A DNA stretch of 7,501 nucleotides. Source: Ruminococcus sp. (GTDB lineage Bacteria; Bacillota; Clostridia; Oscillospirales; Ruminococcaceae). Positions within the stretch are counted from its first letter, which is position 1. Every line of letters starts with the position of its first letter. Of this stretch, positions 1 through 6,797 are shown one piece after another. Made by a program: the position numbers and the translations under genes. Location: positions 1 through 7,501 of the forward strand of contig DMBA01000085.1 of assembly GCA_003446315.1 (NCBI GenBank). The letters run 5' to 3'. Under the pieces are notes generated by a model. It had not been told where the DNA came from. It searched no databases and worked only from the letters and a program-made list of their open reading frames with translations.

Positions 1-2301
1 ATAAGCGGCATAATCATAGAAGGAATAATCCGCATGGTTCACAGCGATTTCTGCACCGGAATATGCTGCCGTAAACGCATTTACGAGCCTGATGCAGCTC
101 ATACCGTCCAGAATGAGATTATCTGTCAGCAAAATGACCGTTCCGCTTCCGTTATCCTTCGGCACGCAAACCGCCTCAAATAACGGTGCATGTGACAAAT
201 CCAGAATCTGCCGGTTCAGCTTCTGCCGCAGCGATTCCAATGCCGTTTCAAAGGAAATATCCGCATCCGGAATCCATTCGCTTACACGCACCGCAGCCGA
301 AGATGCAATATATTGTGTTCCGTCCGGACGCACAACAATACGCAGGGACGGTGTCGAATCGGTGATCTGCTGCAAAATATCACAAATTTTCTGATAATCA
401 TAATGCAGCACAGAGATCTCAAAATAAGCATGTGTGGACACACCGTCTGTACCGGATGCATCCGTTCGTTCAACCAGATAAGACTGCTGGAGAGAAGTCA
501 GCGGGAACGGCTTGTCATACGGTTCTGCTTCCGGCGCACCCAAAAGCGTTTTTCTGCTGAGCAGCGGTTTCTTTCCGGATTCGATCAGTTCAGCAAGCCC
601 TGCAACAGTCGGATTCTCCATGAAATCTGTATAGCGCAGCGCAACACCGTATTTTTCCGAGAGCGTTTCGGTCATGGCAGCGATCTCGATGGACACACCG
701 CCGAGTTCGGAAAAGTGATCGTGAATGCCGAATGCATCCGTATGCAGAATATCTGACCAAACCGCAAAAATCTCCTTTTGCAGATCACTCTGCGGTTTTT
801 CCGTATCAGTGGAAAGCAGGATTCTTCTGCAAGCACACTGTTTGATCTTCTTGCGGTCTTTCTTGCCGCTTGTCAGTTTTGGCAGATGATCGGTCAGCAT
901 CCAGACAGACGGGATCATATATGCAGGAAGTTTTGCTTGCAGCGCTTCGGTAACGATCCGGACAAAACTGCGGTCATCCTGCAAACCGTCCTGAACGAGA
1001 TAAGCTGTTAATTTCCCGTCTTCCGCAAGAACAGCGGCATCCGTCACAGCATCAACCGCACGCAGACAGCCTTCCACTTCTCCGGGATCAACGCGCATAC
1101 CGCGGATCTTCACAACATCATCGGAACGTCCGAGGAACCGCAGAATGCCGTTTTCTTCGATAAACGTATCATTGGAACAAAACAGCGTTCTTGCATTTGC
1201 ATCATCTGTTAAGAACCGTCCTTCATTGCGCGCATCATCTTTATAGCGGCTGCCTGTGACAGCGGTATTCACATACAGTATGCCCTGCTTTGCAGGCTGC
1301 ATGGATTCATCAAGCAGCACATAGTCAATGCCGTCAAAGATCTTTCCGATCGGAACCACGATCTGATCCACGCCGATCTCACACGGGCAGGCAGCAATCA
1401 TGCCGGCATATTCCGAACCGCCGAACGAGCTGTAAAGTGCAGCATTTGTATATGGAAGCATCTTATCAACAGTTGCCTGATAGAGTGCCTCGCCGGCAGC
1501 CCAGATCTGATGCAAAGAATCAAGGCGAACCTGATGGACACGACAATACTGCGCAATATTTTGCAGCATAGAAGGGACTGCAAAAAGCGCAGTAATCTGA
1601 TGATTTGTGATTGCCTGAACAAGCTGTTCCGGATCCTGTTCCTTGCCGCTTTCCAGAATGCATGCGCATCCGCCGACATACATGCACATAAAATATTCAT
1701 AGATCGCAGCATGGAAGGAAATCGGCGTTTTGAACAGAAAACGGCTTGTGTTATCAAGCCCGAGATACACTGCGAAGCGAATGATCTGTTTCGCCATCGC
1801 AGCCTGCTTTGTCAGAATACCCTTTGGCGTTCCGGAAGAACCGGATGTATAGAATACAGCGATCAATGCTTCCGGATTACAAACGGCATCAAAGGACGCA
1901 TTTTCATCCAGATCAGCAAAATCTGCGATATGCATCTTGCATGCCGCCTGACACTCAAAAAAGCTGCTGTCGTCACAAAGCACAGCAGCAGCCTCAGAAT
2001 CATTGAGAATAAAATCAATGCGCTCCTGCGGATAGCCTGCATCCATCGGAACAAACGTCATACCTGCGGACAGGATGCCCCAGATTGCAGCATAAAGCTC
2101 GAAACTGCGGGACATCAGTACGCCGATGCGGGAGCCGGCAGGGAATTTTGCCTGCAATGCAGCAGCAATGCCGGAACTGCGCAAATACAGCTCCCGATAG
2201 GTATACTGTCTGGATTCCGTGCAAAAAGCAATCGCATCCGGAGCAGCAGAAACAGCATGTGTATAGAATGAAGTTACGCTTTCAAAAGTCGGTTCGGTCA
2301 T
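1..2301 (-). CDS. Nonribosomal peptide synthetase, A-carrier-Cy domains, 3' part cut by window edge
   Basis: This is the first 767 residues of a modular NRPS; the gene continues past base 1. The adenylation domain (about residues 10-490) shows A3 FYTSGSSGTPKG (150-161), A4 FHAAIYEYF (196-204), A5 YSSFGGSEYAG (290-300), A8 GRSDDVVKIRG (391-401) and A10 PKLTSGKKDR (474-483, with the catalytic Lys480). A carrier domain follows, with ELGGVSIEI; Ser537 should carry phosphopantetheine. From F599 (FPLTSLQQSYL) a condensation-superfamily domain starts. Its active-site segment reads D727-x4-D732-x2-S735 instead of HHxxxDG, which is the signature of heterocyclization (Cy) domains that form thiazoline or oxazoline rings. 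Two oddities stand out. The A4 residue that normally binds the alpha-amino group (Asp in GrsA) is His197, and the A7 motif is degenerate (FCSND instead of YRTGD). A loading module followed by Cy resembles siderophore lines such as pyochelin's. The start ATG at 2301 has GGAGAG 4 nt upstream and lies 33 bp after the preceding gene. The family assignment is firm; the substrate is unknown. Confidence 0.93.
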   Translation of the reverse strand, partial: MTEPTFESVTSFYTHAVSAAPDAIAFCTESRQYTYRELYLRSSGIAAALQAKFPAGSRIGVLMSRSFELYAAIWGILSAGMTFVPMDAGYPQERIDFILNDSEAAAVLCDDSSFFECQAACKMHIADFADLDENASFDAVCNPEALIAVFYTSGSSGTPKGILTKQAAMAKQIIRFAVYLGLDNTSRFLFKTPISFHAAIYEYFMCMYVGGCACILESGKEQDPEQLVQAITNHQITALFAVPSMLQNIAQYCRVHQVRLDSLHQIWAAGEALYQATVDKMLPYTNAALYSSFGGSEYAGMIAACPCEIGVDQIVVPIGKIFDGIDYVLLDESMQPAKQGILYVNTAVTGSRYKDDARNEGRFLTDDANARTLFCSNDTFIEENGILRFLGRSDDVVKIRGMRVDPGEVEGCLRAVDAVTDAAVLAEDGKLTAYLVQDGLQDDRSFVRIVTEALQAKLPAYMIPSVWMLTDHLPKLTSGKKDRKKIKQCACRRILLSTDTEKPQSDLQKEIFAVWSDILHTDAFGIHDHFSELGGVSIEIAAMTETLSEKYGVALRYTDFMENPTVAGLAELIESGKKPLLSRKTLLGAPEAEPYDKPFPLTSLQQSYLVERTDASGTDGVSTHAYFEISVLHYDYQKICDILQQITDSTPSLRIVVRPDGTQYIASSAAVRVSEWIPDADISFETALESLRQKLNRQILDLSHAPLFEAVCVPKDNGSGTVILLTDNLILDGMSCIRLVNAFTAAYSGAEIAVNHADYSFYDYAAY

Positions 2302-2334
2302 TTATCTCTCCGTTTCAGTCAAAAAAGGGTTTTA

Positions 2335-3072
2335 TCAGCAAAAAGATTGAAAACATGAAAACAATTCAGAGAATGTCTCATTTTTTTCAAAAAAGTGTCC
2401 TTCATCAACGGCTTTACAGCAAAAATCGTGATCGGTCAGTTTCTGCCAATCGGAAACTGATTCCTCTGTGATATTCGGATCATTTTTGCCGAATATTGCA
2501 GTGATCGGGCAATGCAGAACCGTTTCATCTTCCGGTTTATAGTTTTGATGCAGCAGATAATCTGCCCGCATCATCGGCATAAAATAGGATACAAAAGATG
2601 CATCGGCAGCAAGCTCCGGACGAATCAGCCCAAGCTCCGCCATGCTGTTTGCAAACTCCTGCAAAGACATGGATTCGTCCAACGGTTTGATCTGATTGAC
2701 AAACGGAGAAGGCGAACTTGCAGCGATCAGCGCAAGCGGCTGAAGCTGATATGTCTCCTGAAGGATCTTCGCTGCTTCATATGCGATCACGCTGCCGGTG
2801 CAATGACCATAAAGCAAAAACGGTTTTTCGCGCAGAACATCAATAGAATCCTGTACAAAATCCGCGGCAAGTGCCTGCAGAGAAGACGGAAGCGGATCGG
2901 CAAGCCGTTTTTCCCGCATCGGGTAACAAACCGGCAGCAAGCTGAACGAATCCGGAATCCGCATCCCCCAGGATGCATAAAAGCTCGCACCGGTACCGGA
3001 ATACGGAAAACAAATCAGATTTGTTTTCGCATCCGGACGGATCGTTTCCATAAAAAACCATTTACCCGACAT
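2335..3072 (-). CDS. Type II thioesterase-like alpha/beta hydrolase with Cys nucleophile
   Basis: The 245-residue protein has the length and fold pattern of the stand-alone thioesterases of NRPS/PKS clusters. An N-terminal CFPYSGTGAS segment (21-30) resembles the family's CFPHAGGSA oxyanion region. The nucleophile elbow is G89-H-C91-T-G93, so the usual catalytic Ser is Cys. Asp198 (FGKND) and His226 (DEGHFF) complete a triad. Type II thioesterases normally remove wrong or stalled acyl groups from carrier proteins. Cys variants elsewhere in the superfamily favour acyl transfer to amines or strained product release over hydrolysis, so an acyltransferase or release role here is possible (inference). 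I chose the start at 3072 (MSGKWFF) because AAGGAG lies 7 nt upstream. It overlaps the end of the upstream thioesterase gene by 11 bp. An in-frame upstream ATG at 3138 has no such support and lies deep inside the neighbour. The paired second thioesterase suggests divided editing and release tasks. Confidence 0.93.
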   Translation of the reverse strand: MSGKWFFMETIRPDAKTNLICFPYSGTGASFYASWGMRIPDSFSLLPVCYPMREKRLADPLPSSLQALAADFVQDSIDVLREKPFLLYGHCTGSVIAYEAAKILQETYQLQPLALIAASSPSPFVNQIKPLDESMSLQEFANSMAELGLIRPELAADASFVSYFMPMMRADYLLHQNYKPEDETVLHCPITAIFGKNDPNITEESVSDWQKLTDHDFCCKAVDEGHFFEKNETFSELFSCFQSFC

Positions 3073-3799
3073 GTCGCATCTCCTTCTGGTGCAATCTGTT
3101 TTGTGTTTGCAGAATGATTTCTGCGATTTCCTCTGCATGGTCGTTCAGGAAGAAGTGTCCGCCTTCCATCTCATAGAAGCTGCAATGTGCGGAAGTACAT
3201 TGTTTCCAATCCTGCAACAAAACATGGTCAAATGTATTGTCATCTTTCCCGCAGAAGATCGAAAGCGGGATATCCCATTTCTGCTGCGGCAGCAAATGAT
3301 CCCGGTCTTCATACTCCTCAACCAGCCGCATATCTGCACGCATGATATTGCGAAAATATCGCAGAATATCCGGGAACCGATAAAGCTGCGCATCAATCCC
3401 GCCGAAAAATTCCATTGCTTTCATAAATTCCGCATCCGGTAAATGCGCAATCTTCATGCGTCTTTTCAAAGAAAACGGCGGTGTATTTCCGAATAAAAAC
3501 AAGTGCGAAGGCAGCGGCTTTCCCGCAGCGATCCTGCGCGTAACAAGCTCAAAAATGATATCACAGCCAAAACTGTGTCCGAAGCATGCAAACGCAGTAT
3601 CACCGGCAAGCGCTTTTTCTGTCTGCTTTTCAATATCCGTCATCAGTGCATCCATATTCTCGGAAAACGGCTCGGAAGAACGTGTTCCGCGTCCTGCAAT
3701 GTCGATCGGTACCAGAGTAACATCCGGCTCCAGAAACGCATTCCATTGCAGATAACTGGTTGCAGCAGCGCCTGCACTTGCAAATGCCAGCATTTTCAT
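3062..3799 (-). CDS. Type II thioesterase with canonical Ser triad
   Basis: This 245-residue alpha/beta hydrolase matches stand-alone editing thioesterases such as GrsT, SrfAD and PchC. It begins MKMLAFASAGAAA, and the DIAGRG segment (33-38) fits the family's PGRG loop. The nucleophile elbow is G74-H-S76-F-G78, with Asp187 (CGKDD) and His215 (EGGHFF) completing the triad. The expected role is cytosolic hydrolysis of stalled or misprimed acyl groups from the phosphopantetheine arms of the carrier proteins in this operon. I chose ATG 3799 because it forms an ATGA overlap with the stop of the acetyltransferase gene, the same coupling seen between carrier protein 1 and the synthetase homologue, and AGGGA lies about 11 nt upstream. 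An in-frame ATG at 3811 (adding MVHR) is possible but has no room for a ribosome site. It differs from the next gene in keeping Ser, so the two are not redundant copies. Confidence 0.93.
   Translation of the reverse strand: MKMLAFASAGAAATSYLQWNAFLEPDVTLVPIDIAGRGTRSSEPFSENMDALMTDIEKQTEKALAGDTAFACFGHSFGCDIIFELVTRRIAAGKPLPSHLFLFGNTPPFSLKRRMKIAHLPDAEFMKAMEFFGGIDAQLYRFPDILRYFRNIMRADMRLVEEYEDRDHLLPQQKWDIPLSIFCGKDDNTFDHVLLQDWKQCTSAHCSFYEMEGGHFFLNDHAEEIAEIILQTQNRLHQKEMRHVG
3080..3085 (-). promoter_or_regulatory. Ribosome binding site fixing the start of the Cys-thioesterase
   Basis: On the minus strand AAGGAG lies 7 nt before ATG 3072, inside the last codons of the Ser-thioesterase gene. It decides the start at 3072 over the upstream in-frame ATG at 3138. 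Confidence 0.8.
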
Positions 3800-4302
3800 T
3801 CTGTGCACCATCCCTGATAGGAACGATCCCGAATGATATTTTTGACCATGAAGTTTTCTGTAATGCCTTTCCGGTAAAGCCCTTTGATCGGCAGCAGATC
3901 TTCATAACCCAGACGGCGATAAAGGCTGTGTGCTTTCTCATTGAAATCAGCAACCACAAGGAACGATTTTGTCCGAAGACTCTTTGTCAATTCAAGTGAA
4001 CGCTGTTCATAATATGTAATCAGTTTCTGCCCGATGCCGCAGTTTCTGCATTTTTCATCCACAACGATCATGTGCAGATACGGAAAGGACGAAAATGCGC
4101 CGTTCAAACGAAACCAGATAAAACCCAGAATGCGGTCATCGCAGGAAACGGCATAAAATTCATCTTCTGCAATGCCTTCTTTGATCTTGCTGAGCATGGA
4201 ATCATCATTCGGATAATACCGTTTCCCAAGTTCACTGTTTTTCAGGATCTGCATACAAGCATCCGCATGCTGCTGACCCGCTTTGAAAATTTTCGTTTTC
4301 AT
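3796..4302 (-). CDS. GNAT-family N-acyltransferase
   Basis: The 168-residue protein has the GNAT layout. Beta strands appear around YAVSCDDRILGFIWF (50-64). Motif A is HMIVVDEKCRNCGIGQKL (77-94), where R86-x-x-G89-x-G91 forms the pyrophosphate-binding loop for acyl-CoA. The motif B end is NEKAHSLYRRLGYED, the usual GNAT C-terminal helix and strand. GNATs transfer an acyl group from CoA, or sometimes from a carrier protein, to an amine. Here it may cap an amino group of a carrier-bound or finished intermediate, or give self-resistance by acetylating the product; the sequence does not decide. ATG 4302 is preceded by AAGGAA 6 nt upstream, overlapping the end of carrier protein 2 (13-bp gap). A longer in-frame start at 4452 is unlikely because it would run through the carrier gene. 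Its stop overlaps the thioesterase start (ATGA). The family is secure; the substrate is unknown. Confidence 0.92.
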   Translation of the reverse strand: MKTKIFKAGQQHADACMQILKNSELGKRYYPNDDSMLSKIKEGIAEDEFYAVSCDDRILGFIWFRLNGAFSSFPYLHMIVVDEKCRNCGIGQKLITYYEQRSLELTKSLRTKSFLVVADFNEKAHSLYRRLGYEDLLPIKGLYRKGITENFMVKNIIRDRSYQGWCTE

Positions 4303-4315
4303 ATTCCGTTCCTTT

Positions 4316-4549
4316 TTATGCTTTTCCTTCAAGGATGGCGCAGATCGAATCAACTGTATCAAACTGCTCCAATTCAATATCTTCCAAATCAATCGACGTA
4401 TTGAATTCCTGTTCCAGCAAGCTGATGACATTGATGATATCAAAAGAATCAATATAACCGGATGTAATCAACTGTGTGGAACCGTTGATTTCAACGCCTT
4501 CCAGTTCTTCGATGTTGTTTTTCAGGATCTCAATGACTTTTTCTTTCAT
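4316..4549 (-). CDS. Free-standing acyl/peptidyl carrier protein 2
   Basis: This 77-residue acidic protein has the four-helix carrier pattern. It begins MKEKVIEILKNNIEEL, and the attachment site follows as SGYIDSFDII (30-39), where Ser35 in the D-S-F motif should receive 4'-phosphopantetheine. Helix III (DLEDIELEQFDTVDSICAIL) has the usual form. It would hold an acyl or aminoacyl thioester in the cytosol for neighbouring enzymes. The start at 4549 follows AAGGAG with 9 nt spacing, and that ribosome site overlaps the stop codon of the PP-loop gene (13-bp gap). A longer reading in the same frame to 4654 gives a basic, non-carrier N-terminus and overlaps the neighbour, so it is rejected. Its position between the PP-loop enzyme and the GNAT makes those two the likely partners (inference). 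No phosphopantetheinyl transferase is present in the window, so activation depends on a gene elsewhere. Confidence 0.93.
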   Translation of the reverse strand: MKEKVIEILKNNIEELEGVEINGSTQLITSGYIDSFDIINVISLLEQEFNTSIDLEDIELEQFDTVDSICAILEGKA

Positions 4550-4558
4550 TTTCTGACG

Positions 4559-4564
4559 CTCCTT
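4559..4564 (-). promoter_or_regulatory. Ribosome binding site fixing the start of carrier protein 2
   Basis: AAGGAG on the minus strand overlaps the TAA stop of the PP-loop gene and lies 9 nt before ATG 4549. It supports the 77-residue carrier start rather than longer readings, and the stop/ribosome-site overlap suggests coupled translation. Confidence 0.8.
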
Positions 4565-5597
4565 ATACAATATCCGGGATCGTGAGTCCCAGTTTTTCCA
4601 GCGGGCCTTCCATATCCTGCGTTTCGATCGGTGTTTCAATGATCTCAAGCGCACGTTTTCTTGTCAGCTCACCTGCTCTGACAAGCTCGCTCAATTCCGT
4701 TTCATGCTGTGCAAATCCGAACTGCTTCATTGCCATATACTGTGCAACGTAATTGAATGTGCAGTTGGATGATTTGTCCGGCCAGCTTCTTTCCGGCAGA
4801 CGGAATTTCAATTCCGTCGTAATGGTTTTCAGGATCTCTTCCTCATTCCATTCCACATATTTGAACGGAGAAATGTGCACGATCTGCGGATAATGCTTCC
4901 GGAAATATGCATTCTGATTCCGGTAAAGATCAACATACTGTGCAAATTTCGGATGCTGCGAGATCACTTCGATCGTATTTGCATCCGATTCATCATAGAT
5001 CTGAAACAGTTCATTTGCACGAATATACTGCTGACCTTTTGTATAACCGCCGAGTGCAAGCCGGATCTGATTCTGCTCGCAGATACGGTTGATCGTGAGA
5101 TCCAGCAAAGCATGGCAGACACGGCAATAATAAATATTCTTGCCGGATCGCAGCAATAAACCGAAAAGCTCTGTAATATCGGATGTTTTGAAGACGGTGA
5201 GATCACATCTGAGCACATCAGATGCATTGCGGACATTGTCATACATCTGCTGTAAAGCAAAGCCGTTATCCACGAAAATCGCAAGCGGACGAAGTCCCAG
5301 CACTTTGACAGCAATATACAGTGTCATGATACTGTCTTTGCCGCCGGAAACCGCTACAGCACAATCATATTTGCTTTCCGGGCAGCGATATTTCGCAACC
5401 TTTTTCCGGAACACATTCATTTTATGTTCCGCCGACATGTTATCAAAGCTGTCCGCAGCAGCCGCCTTCACATCAGAAGAGAAATTCTGATGTGCACGGC
5501 AGATCTGGCAAACGCCTTGTTCGTCCAGCGTAATCACATTCTCTCGTTCCGGCATAACACAGCATGAGCAGCGCGGGCGCGGAAGATTATAATTCAT
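4563..5597 (-). CDS. PP-loop ATP pyrophosphatase (adenine nucleotide alpha hydrolase family), candidate S- or N-inserting enzyme
   Basis: The 344-residue protein opens with a Cys knuckle (C10, C12, C13 ... GVCQIC with C30 and C33), probably zinc binding. The PP-loop SGGKDS follows at residues 84-89 and marks enzymes that adenylate a carbonyl oxygen and replace it with N or S. FVDNGF (108-113) fits the next strand. The overall plan resembles N-acetyl sugar amidotransferases (WbuX/PseA-like). However, C158-x2-C161 plus C279 (SSNCTFN) form a three-Cys set like the one holding a 4Fe-4S cluster in the tRNA thiolases TtuA and TtcA. No glutaminase partner is visible. In closthioamide biosynthesis a PP-loop enzyme of this superfamily is implicated in thioamide formation, so thioamide or thioacid formation on a carrier-bound or peptide substrate is my leading inference; amidine or amide formation is the alternative. 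ATG 5597 has AAGGGG 8 nt upstream. The gene lies 15 bp after the synthetase homologue and 13 bp before carrier protein 2. Confidence 0.9.
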   Translation of the reverse strand: MNYNLPRPRCSCCVMPERENVITLDEQGVCQICRAHQNFSSDVKAAAADSFDNMSAEHKMNVFRKKVAKYRCPESKYDCAVAVSGGKDSIMTLYIAVKVLGLRPLAIFVDNGFALQQMYDNVRNASDVLRCDLTVFKTSDITELFGLLLRSGKNIYYCRVCHALLDLTINRICEQNQIRLALGGYTKGQQYIRANELFQIYDESDANTIEVISQHPKFAQYVDLYRNQNAYFRKHYPQIVHISPFKYVEWNEEEILKTITTELKFRLPERSWPDKSSNCTFNYVAQYMAMKQFGFAQHETELSELVRAGELTRKRALEIIETPIETQDMEGPLEKLGLTIPDIV

Positions 5598-5612
5598 TTT
5601 TGCATCCCCTTT

Positions 5613-6797
5613 TCAAGTCAGATCGACATACTTTTCAATTTCCTCACGGGTTGCCTGATCCCATTTCGAAATATCCAGTCCTTTTTGTGCAAGGAATGTG
5701 TAGGCAAGCCGTTCCACACCAAATGCAAAGCAGGCTGTATAGCAAAGTGCATCATGTTCTGCATGGATCTGATACGGCTTTGAAAAATGCGTTCTGTGAT
5801 GATTTGCAGAGCCGCATGCAACATACATTCCGGATGCAGGAAGCTGCACTTTGAATTCCTGCTTCGACTGTCCGAGAACCTGAAACAGCTTGAGCTTCTT
5901 GTAATTGCTTGCAAAGAAGGAATCATTCGCAGTATCCACTTTGCAGTTCAAGCCGAATGTCTCCGTCCAGAATTTCCAGATGCGCTTGGACGCTTCAATG
6001 CTGCGCTTGCAATAATCCGGAGAGCCGATAAAAACATACTCCTTCATATAGAATTCATTCAAGCGAGCCAGTTCAAAGACGTTATCTGCTTCATTCCGGA
6101 AGCATTTTCCGGAGATCAGGAAGCAGCGCGGCTGATCGTCCGGAATCGTCTGATTCTCGACCAGCGCATAAACCGGTACGCAAGCTGCATGCCGCAGAAC
6201 ATTTTCCGGCGTTTTCATTTCTTCCAGAATGCTTTCATCTTTAATGCCGTTTTCTGCAAAGCGATTCAAAACACCAAGATCCTGCTTCATATTGGTCTGG
6301 AACATGATGTGATGCGGGAATGTCTCGAAGTACTTTCCTTTTTCGTAGTCCTTGACCGGATAAAGCACAGGAAATTCGTATTCTTCCGCATGCGGGAACA
6401 ATTCCGCGCCGAAAGCTGCGATCTTGCGGTCAAAATAGCGGAAGATCTTCAGGAACAATCCGCTGTATGCATATACACCGCTGCACATCTTCCGGATACA
6501 GCCGCTGTCCAGCATTTCCTGAAAGATCGGTGCAGAATTGGAAGAAACCGCATCGGTATGGTCAGCAAGCGTTTTGATCTTGATTTCTTCACCGCTGAGT
6601 TTGCCGGCGGTAATCATATCATAAAGCTGTTTGAGACTCTCTCTGACAGCAGCCTCATTTTCATCTGCGCAGGTGATCTCCAGAACGGTATCTTTGCGCG
6701 TACTCTGTTCGATCATCGGAGAAATGTAAGAGATCATATCGCAGAAAAAGTCAACATCTCCTGCCGGAAGTTGATCCAAAGAATATGTAATAATCAT
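5613..6797 (-). CDS. Class II aminoacyl-tRNA-synthetase homologue, probable amino acid:[carrier protein] ligase
   Basis: This 394-residue protein carries class II synthetase motifs: motif 2 as CFRNEADNVFELARLNEF (232-249, with FRNE) and motif 3 as AFGVERLAY (358-366, with Arg363). Cys206, Glu248 and Cys328 are spaced like the three zinc ligands of archaeal-type seryl-tRNA synthetases and of the carrier-protein ligases derived from them (Bll0957 type). In that family an amino acid is activated as aminoacyl-AMP and moved to the phosphopantetheine thiol of a small carrier protein rather than to tRNA. No tRNA-binding coiled-coil arm is evident; the N-terminal 100 residues look like a different domain. 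The gene begins in an ATGA overlap with carrier protein 1, with AGGGGG 5 nt upstream, making that carrier the obvious acceptor. Characterised relatives activate small amino acids such as glycine or alanine; which one is used here cannot be read. It is unlikely to be a housekeeping synthetase given its operon. Confidence 0.88.
   Translation of the reverse strand: MIITYSLDQLPAGDVDFFCDMISYISPMIEQSTRKDTVLEITCADENEAAVRESLKQLYDMITAGKLSGEEIKIKTLADHTDAVSSNSAPIFQEMLDSGCIRKMCSGVYAYSGLFLKIFRYFDRKIAAFGAELFPHAEEYEFPVLYPVKDYEKGKYFETFPHHIMFQTNMKQDLGVLNRFAENGIKDESILEEMKTPENVLRHAACVPVYALVENQTIPDDQPRCFLISGKCFRNEADNVFELARLNEFYMKEYVFIGSPDYCKRSIEASKRIWKFWTETFGLNCKVDTANDSFFASNYKKLKLFQVLGQSKQEFKVQLPASGMYVACGSANHHRTHFSKPYQIHAEHDALCYTACFAFGVERLAYTFLAQKGLDISKWDQATREEIEKYVDLT

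Noticed and set aside
1510..2271. Plus-strand open frame of 253 codons
   Set aside because: It lies wholly antisense to the A domain, whose core motifs are unmistakable; its translation is rich in Cys, Arg and His as expected of a shadow frame.
2512..3117. Plus-strand open frame of 201 codons
   Set aside because: It is antisense to the Cys-thioesterase gene, which has a strong ribosome site and an intact catalytic triad.
4547..4654. Longer N-terminus for carrier protein 2
   Set aside because: The extra residues are highly basic, overlap the PP-loop gene in another frame, and have no ribosome site; ATG 4549 has AAGGAG.
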